The position numbers were made by a program, and so were the translations under genes. Shown here piece after piece: positions 29,972 through 36,020 of a DNA stretch of 36,458 nucleotides. Location of the stretch: assembly GCF_900116705.1 (NCBI RefSeq), contig NZ_FPBP01000021.1:1-36458 (forward strand). The letters are read 5' to 3'. The DNA comes from Halomonas korlensis. Lineage in GTDB: Bacteria; Pseudomonadota; Gammaproteobacteria; Pseudomonadales; Halomonadaceae. Below the pieces are notes generated by a model. That model had not been told where the DNA came from and ran no database searches. It worked only from the letters and a program-made list of their open reading frames with translations. Position 1 is the stretch's first letter, and every line of letters begins with the position of its first letter.

Positions 29972-31132
29972 GTGATCTACTTCCCCAGACATCAACTGGC
30001 CGCCGACATGGCGGACGCTCTGAGAGGCCGGATCCTCTTCAGCGACGCGCCCAACGGGCTATTCCTCGCCGCCCCTCGAAGAACCGGCAAGACCACCTTC
30101 CTGCGCAACGACCTGCTCCCCACGTTGGAGGCTCAAGGCGTTGAAGTGGTCTATGTCGACCTTTGGACGGATCAGAAGCGCGACCCTGCCGAGCTGATTC
30201 AGGCCACGATCCAGGAAGCCATGGCCCCGCACCGCTCGGCGATCGAGAAGCTTGCGACCCAGCTAGGCATCAGCAAGGTGGGCCTCGGGCAATGGCTTCA
30301 GATTGACGCAAGCCCCGCAGAGGAGGATGCCATCTCTCTTCCCGCAGCGCTGCGTCTGCTCATTGAGGCCGGCGGCAAGCCGGTCGCCCTGGTGATTGAT
30401 GAGGCCCAGCAGGCGGTGACAACCGAAGCCGGAAACACCCTGATGGCCGCCCTGAAGTCGGCGCGGGACCAACTCAATACGCCCGACCACATCCAGCTGA
30501 TGCTGGTCATGTCGGGGTCCGATCGCGACAAGCTCCTCCGGCTGGTCAACAGCCATGCCGCCCCCTTCTACGGGTCGCAGATCCAGCAGATGCCGCTACT
30601 CGGCAAGGCCTTCATCGAGCATATCGCCGACCTGGTCGTACGCCAGCAACCGACGCAGGCGCCCGTGGACACGGACATGCTGCTGCAAGCCTTCACCACC
30701 TACGGGTATCGCCCCCAGTTGTTCATGGAGGCGCTCGGACAAGCCATGAGCCCCCTGGCCGCGAATGGTGATCGATTCGAGCGGCGGCTCTTGTCACTTG
30801 CAAGCGAGCGACAGCGGGATGTCGAACAGGACATGGAAAGTGACTATCTCGGCCTGGCCCCTCTCCAACGGGCAGTGCTATGGCGGATGCTCGAGATGGG
30901 AGAGCGATACCGGCCGTACAACGCCGAGTCCCTGGACTTCTATCAGCGCATCACCGGCAAGCCTGTTTCTGCTCAGCAAGCGCAACGCGCCCTGGAGAGC
31001 CTGCGAGAACGAAAACCGCCCCTGGCTTGGAAATCGAGCCGGGGCGAGTACGCCGTGGACGATGCGGCGATGAGCCAGTGGTTCCGGGGGCTGGTTGACG
31101 CAGGCCGCTGGCCGCCCGAAGCCGATTCGTGA
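29972..31132 (+). CDS. AAA-type P-loop ATPase of unknown function, 386 aa
   Basis: Starts at GTG 29972 (MIYFPRHQLAADM). A P-loop LFLAAPRRTGKTTFLRNDLL lies at about 30-49 and a Walker B ALVIDEAQQAV at about 140. A sensor-like LMLVMSGSDRDKL follows. The C-terminal part, after LGLAPLQRAVLWRMLEMGER, looks helical with a possible winged helix (RITGKPVSAQQAQRALESLR). The layout recalls archaeal-type or STAND-like ATPases that pair with an effector, but I do not recognise the family. It lies between the broken hipA and a mazF fragment, and an 8-base inverted repeat (ACGGCTTT at 29913, AAAGCCGT at 29966) brackets its 5' end. A defence or mobile-element role is possible but not shown. Confidence 0.75.
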   Translation: MIYFPRHQLAADMADALRGRILFSDAPNGLFLAAPRRTGKTTFLRNDLLPTLEAQGVEVVYVDLWTDQKRDPAELIQATIQEAMAPHRSAIEKLATQLGISKVGLGQWLQIDASPAEEDAISLPAALRLLIEAGGKPVALVIDEAQQAVTTEAGNTLMAALKSARDQLNTPDHIQLMLVMSGSDRDKLLRLVNSHAAPFYGSQIQQMPLLGKAFIEHIADLVVRQQPTQAPVDTDMLLQAFTTYGYRPQLFMEALGQAMSPLAANGDRFERRLLSLASERQRDVEQDMESDYLGLAPLQRAVLWRMLEMGERYRPYNAESLDFYQRITGKPVSAQQAQRALESLRERKPPLAWKSSRGEYAVDDAAMSQWFRGLVDAGRWPPEADS

Positions 31133-31189
31133 TCAGTGCGCGCGACAGACCATTGGCGGTCATGATCCGCGAATGGCTGGTAGCTTCCA

Positions 31190-31266
31190 CGCGCTCGCTT
31201 CAAATCAGAAAATGGAAAAGGAATTAGAACAACATCACCGGACTGGTACATCATTCCAAACCTCAT
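31190..31266 (-). pseudogene. MazF/PemK-like toxin, 5' fragment
   Basis: Reading the minus strand from ATG 31266 or 31254 gives MMYQSGDVVLIPFPFSDLKR. The sequence Y-Q-x-G-D-V-V-L-I-P-F-P-F-S-D-L is the N-terminus of MazF/PemK ribonucleases. After about 20 codons homology ends (GSYQPFADHDRQW) and the frame merges with the antisense of the ATPase gene. The rest of the toxin is missing, so it is dead. It begins two bases after the fic stop, as if it had once been the next gene in that operon. The right boundary of the loss is near 31190. Confidence 0.6.
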
Positions 31267-31268
31267 CT

Positions 31269-32792
31269 TTATGACTGAGTCCTTTGATCGACAAGAGCCT
31301 CAGCCTCCTCAAGAGCCATGCTGGCCTCGGCCTCAATGGCATCCAGTACCTCTTCGGGTACCTGGTAGCGAAACTGCTTGCGGCGGTTCTTCGACAAACG
31401 CCCGTTCTGATTAAGGCTCATCATCACTAGGCGAGCCAGATCACTGCCGCGCACATCGAAGCGAGCATCGATGGCTCGATAGACGCGATCGTAGCAGGCC
31501 AGGTAGCGCGTTTCGGCCTTGAGATCCTCCTTCAGCGCCTCTCGAGCCATCCTGAGCGTGAAGGCAACCGCCGGTGTCGCATCCCAGTAACGATAAAGGG
31601 CATCGCTACCCACGAAGCGAAAGTCGTAGTGGTCAGCGTCGATCCAGTTGACCCGCCAGTGCTCACGAGCTGGTTTCGAGAAGGCCTCAAGCGCCGCAAG
31701 ATAGTCGGCCTCATGCCGCTTCATCGCCACAGAGATAGGCAAGAGGTTGTCACGCGGCAGCTCCCCCATCCGGCACAGCGCATGATGCAGCAGGAAGCGC
31801 GAGATACGCCCGTTGCCATCCATAAAGGGGTGCAGGAACACGAAGCCAAATGAGATCACCGCGCCCGCCACTAGCGCTGGCACACTTTTCTCGCCATCTT
31901 CCGCCCCGGCTTCAGACAGCCCATTGGCCCAAGCCATCAATGCTTTCATTAGCGCTTCACAAAGCTCAGGAGGCGGCGGCAGGTAACTGACGCCGATGGC
32001 CCCCGGCAGGCCGTTATGCAGATAGTTCTGCTCATGGCGAAACACCGCCGCCTTGTCGTAGGGGTTGCTGACCGTGCTGTTCTGAAGCTCGATCAGGTAA
32101 CCTTCGCCCAGGGGTTGGCCCTCATGAGCCTTGCGTAGAAGCTGCATGAAACGCTGCTGCTTATCGGGGGAAGGTGGCTCGCGCTCGATAGCAAACGAGG
32201 ATTGTGTCTCGCTGAGGTAGGCCCACTGGATGGCGCGATCCAGCATCCGGGGCGGTAAGGAAGCCATAAAGGCTCGCGCCTCGGCCAGCACATCCTCCTC
32301 CAGCAATACCTCGATCTCGGGTGTGCGTCGTACCACGGCACAGTAATGCAGAGTGCCCAGCCCATTGAAATCCACACGCCAGCGGCTGTTTCGCCTAGCG
32401 GGGCCGGTCACATAGTACTTGGAATCAAACAGCGGCACGGCGCGGCCGCGAATCTTTGGCTCCACCGGCAGCCGATCCACGAAGGCCTCATACAGATAAG
32501 CCAGGCGGCGCAGGTAGATGCCATTGGGCGCATCGTCCAGCGCCTTGGTTAGTGCTTGTGGTGGCAAATGGTGCAATGTCTCGGAAAGAATCGCCAGATC
32601 TATCCCTTCATGCTTCAGTGCAAACAGAAGATGCGAGAGCAGGTCATCCTCGGGGGCCCGCTCGGCAGGTACTGCTAACTCGTCCTCCAGTGTCACAATC
32701 CGCGTTACCGGCCGGACCCGCGCAGGGCATACGGGTGGGAAGACGCCCAGCTCCAGCCGCTCATGGAGGTACGCATAGCCCACAATTTTCAT
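31269..32792 (-). CDS. Fic-family protein (second type), 507 aa
   Basis: Complete catalytic loop HPFMDGNGRISRFLLHHALC at about residues 325-345. A helix upstream carries S-S-F-A-I-E-R-E, which resembles the inhibitory motif [S/T]xxxE[G/N] but has Arg after the Glu. The N-terminal 190 residues are specific to long Fic proteins (GIYLRRLAYLYEAFVDRLPV, RGRAVPLFDSKYYVTGPARR). The C-terminal part contains a winged-helix-like region (FDVRGSDLARLVMMSLNQNG, RLSKNRRKQFRYQVPEEVLD). It differs from the DUF4172-Fic at 24406 in architecture and sequence. It is expected to AMPylate a protein, with auto-inhibition in question because of the altered motif. A mazF fragment directly follows it. Confidence 0.88.
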   Translation of the reverse strand: MKIVGYAYLHERLELGVFPPVCPARVRPVTRIVTLEDELAVPAERAPEDDLLSHLLFALKHEGIDLAILSETLHHLPPQALTKALDDAPNGIYLRRLAYLYEAFVDRLPVEPKIRGRAVPLFDSKYYVTGPARRNSRWRVDFNGLGTLHYCAVVRRTPEIEVLLEEDVLAEARAFMASLPPRMLDRAIQWAYLSETQSSFAIEREPPSPDKQQRFMQLLRKAHEGQPLGEGYLIELQNSTVSNPYDKAAVFRHEQNYLHNGLPGAIGVSYLPPPPELCEALMKALMAWANGLSEAGAEDGEKSVPALVAGAVISFGFVFLHPFMDGNGRISRFLLHHALCRMGELPRDNLLPISVAMKRHEADYLAALEAFSKPAREHWRVNWIDADHYDFRFVGSDALYRYWDATPAVAFTLRMAREALKEDLKAETRYLACYDRVYRAIDARFDVRGSDLARLVMMSLNQNGRLSKNRRKQFRYQVPEEVLDAIEAEASMALEEAEALVDQRTQS

Positions 32793-33050
32793 CGTAATGA
32801 ACCTAGTGACGGAATATTTTGTTCACTACACCAAGAAAAACTTCAGATAACAACGAAAGCCAGATTTTTTCTTAACCTGCAGCTCAGGGTAACGCGTTGG
32901 CTTATCGTCGCAGTATTGACGTCCTCATCAGGGCGGGGAGTGTCAGCGCACTGACCTGACGCCCTTGCTCGCAACAGGGGCTGTTCAAGCACTCAGGAGC
33001 GACAAACCGGACGACTCCCATTAGACTGGTAGCACCGAGGAGGTAGCCCT
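32793..33050. promoter_or_regulatory. Divergent region between the fic gene and an orphan antitoxin gene
   Basis: AT-rich near the fic start, GC-richer to the right. It holds GTCAG-CGCA-CTGAC (32942-32955) and, just before the small antitoxin gene, a -10-like TAGACT (about 33023) and a strong ribosome site GAGGAGGT. It has no gene. Confidence 0.4.
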
Positions 33051-33230
33051 ATGAGCACCCAGCTAGACCCCATCGTCTCGGAGTTCGAGACGCAGGAGCA
33101 GGCCGACAGCTACGACCGCTGGTTCCGTACCAAGATACAGCACAGCATCGACAACCCTGGCCGAGGAATGCCCCATGATCAGGTCATAGCCCAGGTAGAC
33201 GCGGTCATTGGTGACTGCTCCCCGCCCTAA
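33051..33230 (+). CDS. Short PaaA2/stability-determinant-type antitoxin, orphan, 59 aa
   Basis: The ATG at 33051 has GAGGAGGT about 7 bases upstream. The product begins MSTQLDPIVSEFETQEQADS and continues YDRWFRTKIQHSIDNPGRGM and PHDQVIAQVDAVIGDCSPP. The pattern I-V-S-E-F-E-T-x-E-Q-A-x-S-Y-D-x-W-F-R-x-K-[IV]-x-x-x-I-D-x-P and P-H-D-x-V is that of PaaA2-like antitoxins that pair with RelE/ParE toxins. The usual Arg/Lys-rich end is replaced by GDCSPP, and no toxin gene follows: the next gene is on the other strand and overlaps by four bases. It is probably a solitary antitoxin, perhaps with a truncated end. Confidence 0.75.
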   Translation: MSTQLDPIVSEFETQEQADSYDRWFRTKIQHSIDNPGRGMPHDQVIAQVDAVIGDCSPP

Positions 33231-33370
33231 GCGCTGACGCGCCACGGGCGAGGCTTCCCGCCAGGGAGGTGGTGCTTGGTTTGTAGAAATTCCACGAAAT
33301 CCAGCACTTCTCTTTGCAGTGGCTCAGGAAGGCTACCAACCTGTTGGGCGATTTGCTCTATGGTAGGCAT
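33227..33370 (-). CDS. Short DUF2281-type antitoxin-like protein, 47 aa
   Basis: On the minus strand, ATG 33370 gives MPTIEQIAQQVGSLPEPLQR, then EVLDFVEFLQTKHHLPGGKP and RPWRVSA. The L-P-E-P-L-Q-x-E-V-L-D-F-V-E-F-L core is the DUF2281 signature, a VapB-like antitoxin family that pairs with PIN-domain toxins. AGAGG lies about 8 bases upstream of the ATG. Members usually end with a region such as D-D-F-D-x-P-L; here the end is short and basic, so the toxin-binding part may be lost. No PIN-domain gene follows. It overlaps the antitoxin gene at 33051 tail to tail by four bases. Confidence 0.7.
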   Translation of the reverse strand: MPTIEQIAQQVGSLPEPLQREVLDFVEFLQTKHHLPGGKPRPWRVSA

Positions 33371-33422
33371 CGTCTACCTCTCTTGCTGCGCTTTAAGTTT
33401 TGCCGATGCAGTCATATCAGAA

Positions 33423-33920
33423 CTAAGCTTTGTCACTGGAGCTTCGCGCCAAAAAGTCTGCAACCTGCTTAAGCAGTACGTCCGCAAATCTTTTCAGGAC
33501 ATCCAAATTGGCATTGGCCGTGGTTAATGCATCAAACAACGTTTGTGAATCTTCAATGTATTCATGGATCATCTGATTGCGTAACTGTCTTAACGCAACC
33601 CATTGCTCTGCAGATTCAAGCCAACCGTACTTCTCTGCCTTATCAAGGTTAATTATAAAAGCACTATACGGCTCCCCCAAGGCCTTTAACAATTCAGGTA
33701 ACAGCTTGTCCCCAAGTGTGTCTTGCAGGCGGCAAAAGCGGCTAACAAACGCCTCTATTCGCATCGCCAATTCGGGCGCTGCGTCCAATTTCTCAACGTC
33801 TTCATAGGATAGCGGGCCACCAAAAACCCGACGGGAAGCGTAGTCCAGGTGCTTGACTTCCTTGTCTACCACACGGCACAAGAACTTGAGTCTTTCGCGT
33901 GTTTCCTGCGGTGCCTTCAT
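33423..33920 (-). CDS. hepT: HepT-like ribonuclease toxin (HEPN fold), 165 aa
   Basis: An all-helical HEPN protein with the catalytic RX4HXY motif: [16 protein letters not shown]. Other helices, such as [20 protein letters not shown] and [11 protein letters not shown], fit HepT. In the family this is an RNase that is silenced when its partner MntA AMPylates the Tyr of the motif (type VII TA). The partner gene lies directly upstream with an ATGA overlap. The catalytic Arg, His and Tyr are all present, so it is probably functional. Confidence 0.85.
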   Translation of the reverse strand: MKAPQETRERLKFLCRVVDKEVKHLDYASRRVFGGPLSYEDVEKLDAAPELAMRIEAFVSRFCRLQDTLGDKLLPELLKALGEPYSAFIINLDKAEKYGWLESAEQWVALRQLRNQMIHEYIEDSQTLFDALTTANANLDVLKRFADVLLKQVADFLARSSSDKA

Positions 33921-34216
33921 AGGTTAATTCCTTGCGATTTAGCAACTTGATGTATTACGGTTTTGGGCATATTGGGAGCATCCAGCAGAACGTCAACTTT
34001 CCGCTCACCCAGTTGCCTGATGATTTTGGCCTGAAGCCTTGCGATATCCCAAGCAGGATGCTCAATGAACCTGTCGACGGTTACAAGCAAGTCAATGTCG
34101 CCCCCTCTAGCTGTGTCGTCGGCTCGTGAACCAAACAATGAGACCTGGGCCTCAGCGCCGAAGATCGCCTCCACAGATGCTTTGATGACTTGAATCTCCT
34201 TGTCATTCAACCTCAT
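33917..34216 (-). CDS. mntA: MntA-like minimal nucleotidyltransferase antitoxin, 99 aa
   Basis: A minimal nucleotidyltransferase: [20 protein letters not shown] holds the GS and D-I-D metal and nucleotide motifs, and [16 protein letters not shown] supplies the third acidic strand. It would transfer AMP to the HepT partner downstream and so block its RNase activity. ATG 34216 has GAGAAAG upstream. Here the antitoxin gene comes first and the toxin second. An IS3 orfA fragment overlaps its 5' end by 14 bases. Confidence 0.88.
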   Translation of the reverse strand: MRLNDKEIQVIKASVEAIFGAEAQVSLFGSRADDTARGGDIDLLVTVDRFIEHPAWDIARLQAKIIRQLGERKVDVLLDAPNMPKTVIHQVAKSQGINL

Positions 34217-34385
34217 GGCACTTTCTCGCTAACTGGGCTGGGACATTCTGGCGAAGTCGTTCCAACACTTGCTTGACGGCTTCGATCTTGAATTCTTCAG
34301 TGTATCGTAGACGGCTCTGGGACCTCCCGAGTGTCTCCAGTATAAGGCCTGAAGGTGACGATGAAACCCGGGGCGATTCATTCAT
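34203..34385 (-). pseudogene. Chimeric remnant: start of a TA partner fused to an IS3-type orfA fragment
   Basis: The 60-codon frame starts at ATG 34385, overlapping the stop of the Xre/ParS-type antitoxin by four bases, as a coupled toxin gene would. Its first 26 codons (MNESPRVSSSPSGLILETLG and RSQSRL) are unassigned. Codons 27-40 read RYTEEFKIEAVKQV, the well-known N-terminus of IS3-family OrfA transposases, at 34266-34307. Homology stops again before the MntA start. So an IS3 element appears to have landed near the start of the toxin gene and both were then largely lost. Confidence 0.65.
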
Positions 34386-34801
34386 CCCACCGCTCCCGCC
34401 CTCAATGCCTGTAGGTAGCGCACGACATCCTTGCTACGCCCCTCGCTGACCAATTGTTCGGGGGTACGGTAATCGAAAGTGCTGATAGGCTCATTGCGAA
34501 ACCAGAACAAGGCATGTCGAAAATTGCCGTTGATGTCGGTTGCTGCACGCAGCACTTGCAAGGATTCTCGCAGAAAGCCTTGTAGTTTCTCAGTACCTTG
34601 AGCTCGCGAAAGTGTGACCCGGTGGACATGGGCATCGGTGGCCAAGGTCTGTAGATCCATGCTCAATGCTCGCGCGAAGAGCCTGGGATCGATGATCGGC
34701 TTACCCGTCACCGTAGCGGATCGCTTGAGATCCTCCACGAATCGCTCAAAAGTCTCGGGCGCCTGGTAGTCCTCCAGGTCGATGATAGCGTCACCACTCA
34801 T
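34382..34801 (-). CDS. Xre/MbcA/ParS-type antitoxin (DUF2384), orphan, 139 aa
   Basis: The C-terminal half carries the toxin-binding domain: ALFWFRNEPISTFDYRTPEQ then LVSEGRSKDVVRYLQALRAG, the W-x-x-x-P-x-x-x-x-x-x-x-T-P-x-x-L pattern of DUF2384 antitoxins that pair with RES-domain NAD-degrading toxins. The N-terminal half is helical with DPRLFARALSMDLQTLATDA and a degenerate Xre-type HTH (HVHRVTLSRAQG). I start at MSGDAIIDLE, with AGGAG about 9 bases upstream; 22 more codons are open. The downstream RES partner is missing and replaced by an IS3 remnant. As an orphan it may still repress its own promoter. Confidence 0.8.
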   Translation of the reverse strand: MSGDAIIDLEDYQAPETFERFVEDLKRSATVTGKPIIDPRLFARALSMDLQTLATDAHVHRVTLSRAQGTEKLQGFLRESLQVLRAATDINGNFRHALFWFRNEPISTFDYRTPEQLVSEGRSKDVVRYLQALRAGAVG

Positions 34802-35141
34802 AGGCACATGCTCCTGGGCAGCAGTTCGCATTTCGTATGCAACCTTATTGCTACATATCTGCATCATAGCCGCCCCAGGTAACGACGTCCATCTCGCCCC
34901 TTGTGCCTACCCTGAAACCCAAAAGCCGCCGCTTCGGTGCCTCGAAGCGGCGGCTTTTCGTCGGGTGCCCTTCTTATGTAAAAGCGGTGCAGGCCTGGTG
35001 CAAGAGTTGTGCGAATCGGGGGGTAGCTCGGCTCAAGCCCGGAGAGCCGGATCGGGTGGCCGGCCATATCATGAGGGGGCAAAATGGCTGCATCGGGTAT
35101 TCCGCATGCGGAACACCCTGAGTTCGGTAGCCCAAACGGCT
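34802..35141. other. Intergenic region with a bidirectional terminator, between the Xre/ParS-type and HicB genes
   Basis: A 340-base gap. It contains the Xre-type gene's promoter (about 34810-34880), a very strong hairpin at 34921-34958, and 180 bases to the HicB stop that hold no convincing frame. A 72-codon minus-strand frame (34864-35082) merely crosses the terminator hairpin and is not accepted. Confidence 0.4.
34921..34958. terminator. Bidirectional intrinsic terminator
   Basis: Arms AAAAGCCGCCGCTTCG (34921-34936) and CGAAGCGGCGGCTTTT (34943-34958) are perfectly complementary with a 6-base loop. Each strand gives a GC-rich stem ending in a U-run, so it can stop transcription in both directions. 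It is well placed to end the leftward hicB-hicA transcript before the Xre-type gene. Confidence 0.85.
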
Positions 35142-35477
35142 CTACGCTGACAATTCATGCTGGATGGCGTGGGCGACAAACTGATTCAGGCTTTCACCGC
35201 GCGCCCTCGCTGCGTCCACCGCATCCCGATGCAGTCCCTCCGGCAGTCGCACCTGGAATTTCCCCGAATACACCTTGGTAGGCTCGATCCCCTTCTCCCG
35301 GCACACCTCCAGAAAGATGCGCAGCGACGTCTTACCCTCCTCCCGTAGCGCCTCCACACTGTCTGCGTAGAAGTCCGCGCTACCATTCAGGCCGGTAAAT
35401 TCTCCCCGGAACATCTCGATCTCGGGGTCGTACTGGATGATGGCCCGATAACCATCAATGACCATGAGATTGTTCAT
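35142..35477 (-). CDS. hicB: HicB-family antitoxin, 111 aa
   Basis: A degenerate RNase-H-like N-terminal part (VIDGYRAIIQYDPEIEMFRG, EFTGLNGSADFYADSVEALR, EEGKTSLRIFLEVCREKGIE) and a C-terminal ribbon-helix-helix DNA-binding part (SGKFQVRLPEGLHRDAVDAA, RARGESLNQFVAHAIQHEL) match HicB. It would bind HicA and repress the operon. ATG 35477 has GGAG 7 bases upstream and overlaps the HicA-type stop (ATGA), the standard toxin-antitoxin order. It looks complete. Confidence 0.92.
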   Translation of the reverse strand: MNNLMVIDGYRAIIQYDPEIEMFRGEFTGLNGSADFYADSVEALREEGKTSLRIFLEVCREKGIEPTKVYSGKFQVRLPEGLHRDAVDAARARGESLNQFVAHAIQHELSA

Positions 35478-35983
35478 GGCGTTACTCCGTTTTCATCCAA
35501 CCCTTTGCGAATACTCGCCACAGCTCCCTTGTCGGTATCAGGCGATGGGTGAGGACGATGGAAGACTCGTGCCTCACCAAACAGCACCGCAACTCGAGAG
35601 CCTTCGCGTTCTTCAACCTCGGCGCCAAGCGCCTTGAAAAGCGACTCGATATCTCCCCAGCGCCTAAAGGCGATGCTGGGCGCTTCGGCGGCGGCGTACG
35701 TATGGACGCTACCGATCAGCAGCGATGACGTACCGGTGAAGTCGCCGGGCGGTGCAAGGCGGAAGAATGGGTATTCGCCAATCCGCAGACCGGCCTGCCC
35801 TTTACCAACGTGACCTACAGCTGGAACAGCGCGCGGCAGAAGCCCGGCCTGCCGAGCTTTCTTCCGCCAGTTATATAGGGTTGCTGCGGAGATGCCTTCT
35901 TCCTGAGCTACCTCCGCCGAGGCTCCATCTAGCTTGATAGTGGGGGCCACGGAGCGCCTGCTGGACGGCGAATTGATCGCCAA
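35474..35983 (-). CDS. hicA: HicA-family toxin, 5' end replaced by transposase/integrase debris (fused 169-codon frame)
   Basis: The last 67 codons (35474 to about 35680) are HicA-like: RRWGDIESLFKALGAEVEER, EGSRVAVLFGEARVFHRPHP, SPDTDKGAVASIRKGLDENG. They belong to the HicA branch with G-S-R in place of the canonical G-S-H, so RNase activity by the usual His is doubtful. The normal HicA N-terminus is missing. Upstream codons 15-48 are a transposase HTH (AEVAQEEGISAATLYNWRKK), and codons 49-101 are antisense to an integrase fragment. The only in-frame start is TTG 35983, with no ribosome site, so the toxin is probably not made properly. HicB is intact, so the pair may now be antitoxin only. 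Confidence 0.7.
   Translation of the reverse strand: MAINSPSSRRSVAPTIKLDGASAEVAQEEGISAATLYNWRKKARQAGLLPRAVPAVGHVGKGQAGLRIGEYPFFRLAPPGDFTGTSSLLIGSVHTYAAAEAPSIAFRRWGDIESLFKALGAEVEEREGSRVAVLFGEARVFHRPHPSPDTDKGAVASIRKGLDENGVTP
35733..35880 (+). pseudogene. Tyrosine recombinase (phage integrase) internal fragment
   Basis: On the plus strand one frame reads TGEVAGRCKAEEWVFANPQT, GLPFTNVTYSWNSARQKPGL and a stop shortly after. The pattern W-V-F-x-N-P-x-T-G-x-P and S-W-x-x-A-R-x-x-x-G-L-P precedes the H-x-L-R-H box in tyrosine recombinases. The catalytic box itself is gone. The fragment ends where the transposase fragment on the other strand begins, near CGGCCTGCC (about 35846), a possible recombination joint. 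Confidence 0.55.
35840..35935 (-). pseudogene. Transposase OrfA helix-turn-helix fragment
   Basis: On the minus strand codons read KLDGASAEVAQEEGISAATL then YNWRKKARQAG. The A-E-x-G-I-S-x-x-T-L-Y-N-W-R-K-x-A-R pattern is the recognition-helix region of IS3-like OrfA proteins. About 30 residues survive. It is joined in frame to the integrase debris and the HicA end. Confidence 0.6.
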
Positions 35984-36020
35984 GGGGGCGGGGCGGATCG
36001 AGTCGTGATCCGACCGGGAA

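Noticed and set aside
34864..35082. A 72-codon minus-strand frame
   Set aside because: It runs straight through the perfect terminator hairpin at 34921-34958 and has no ribosome site.
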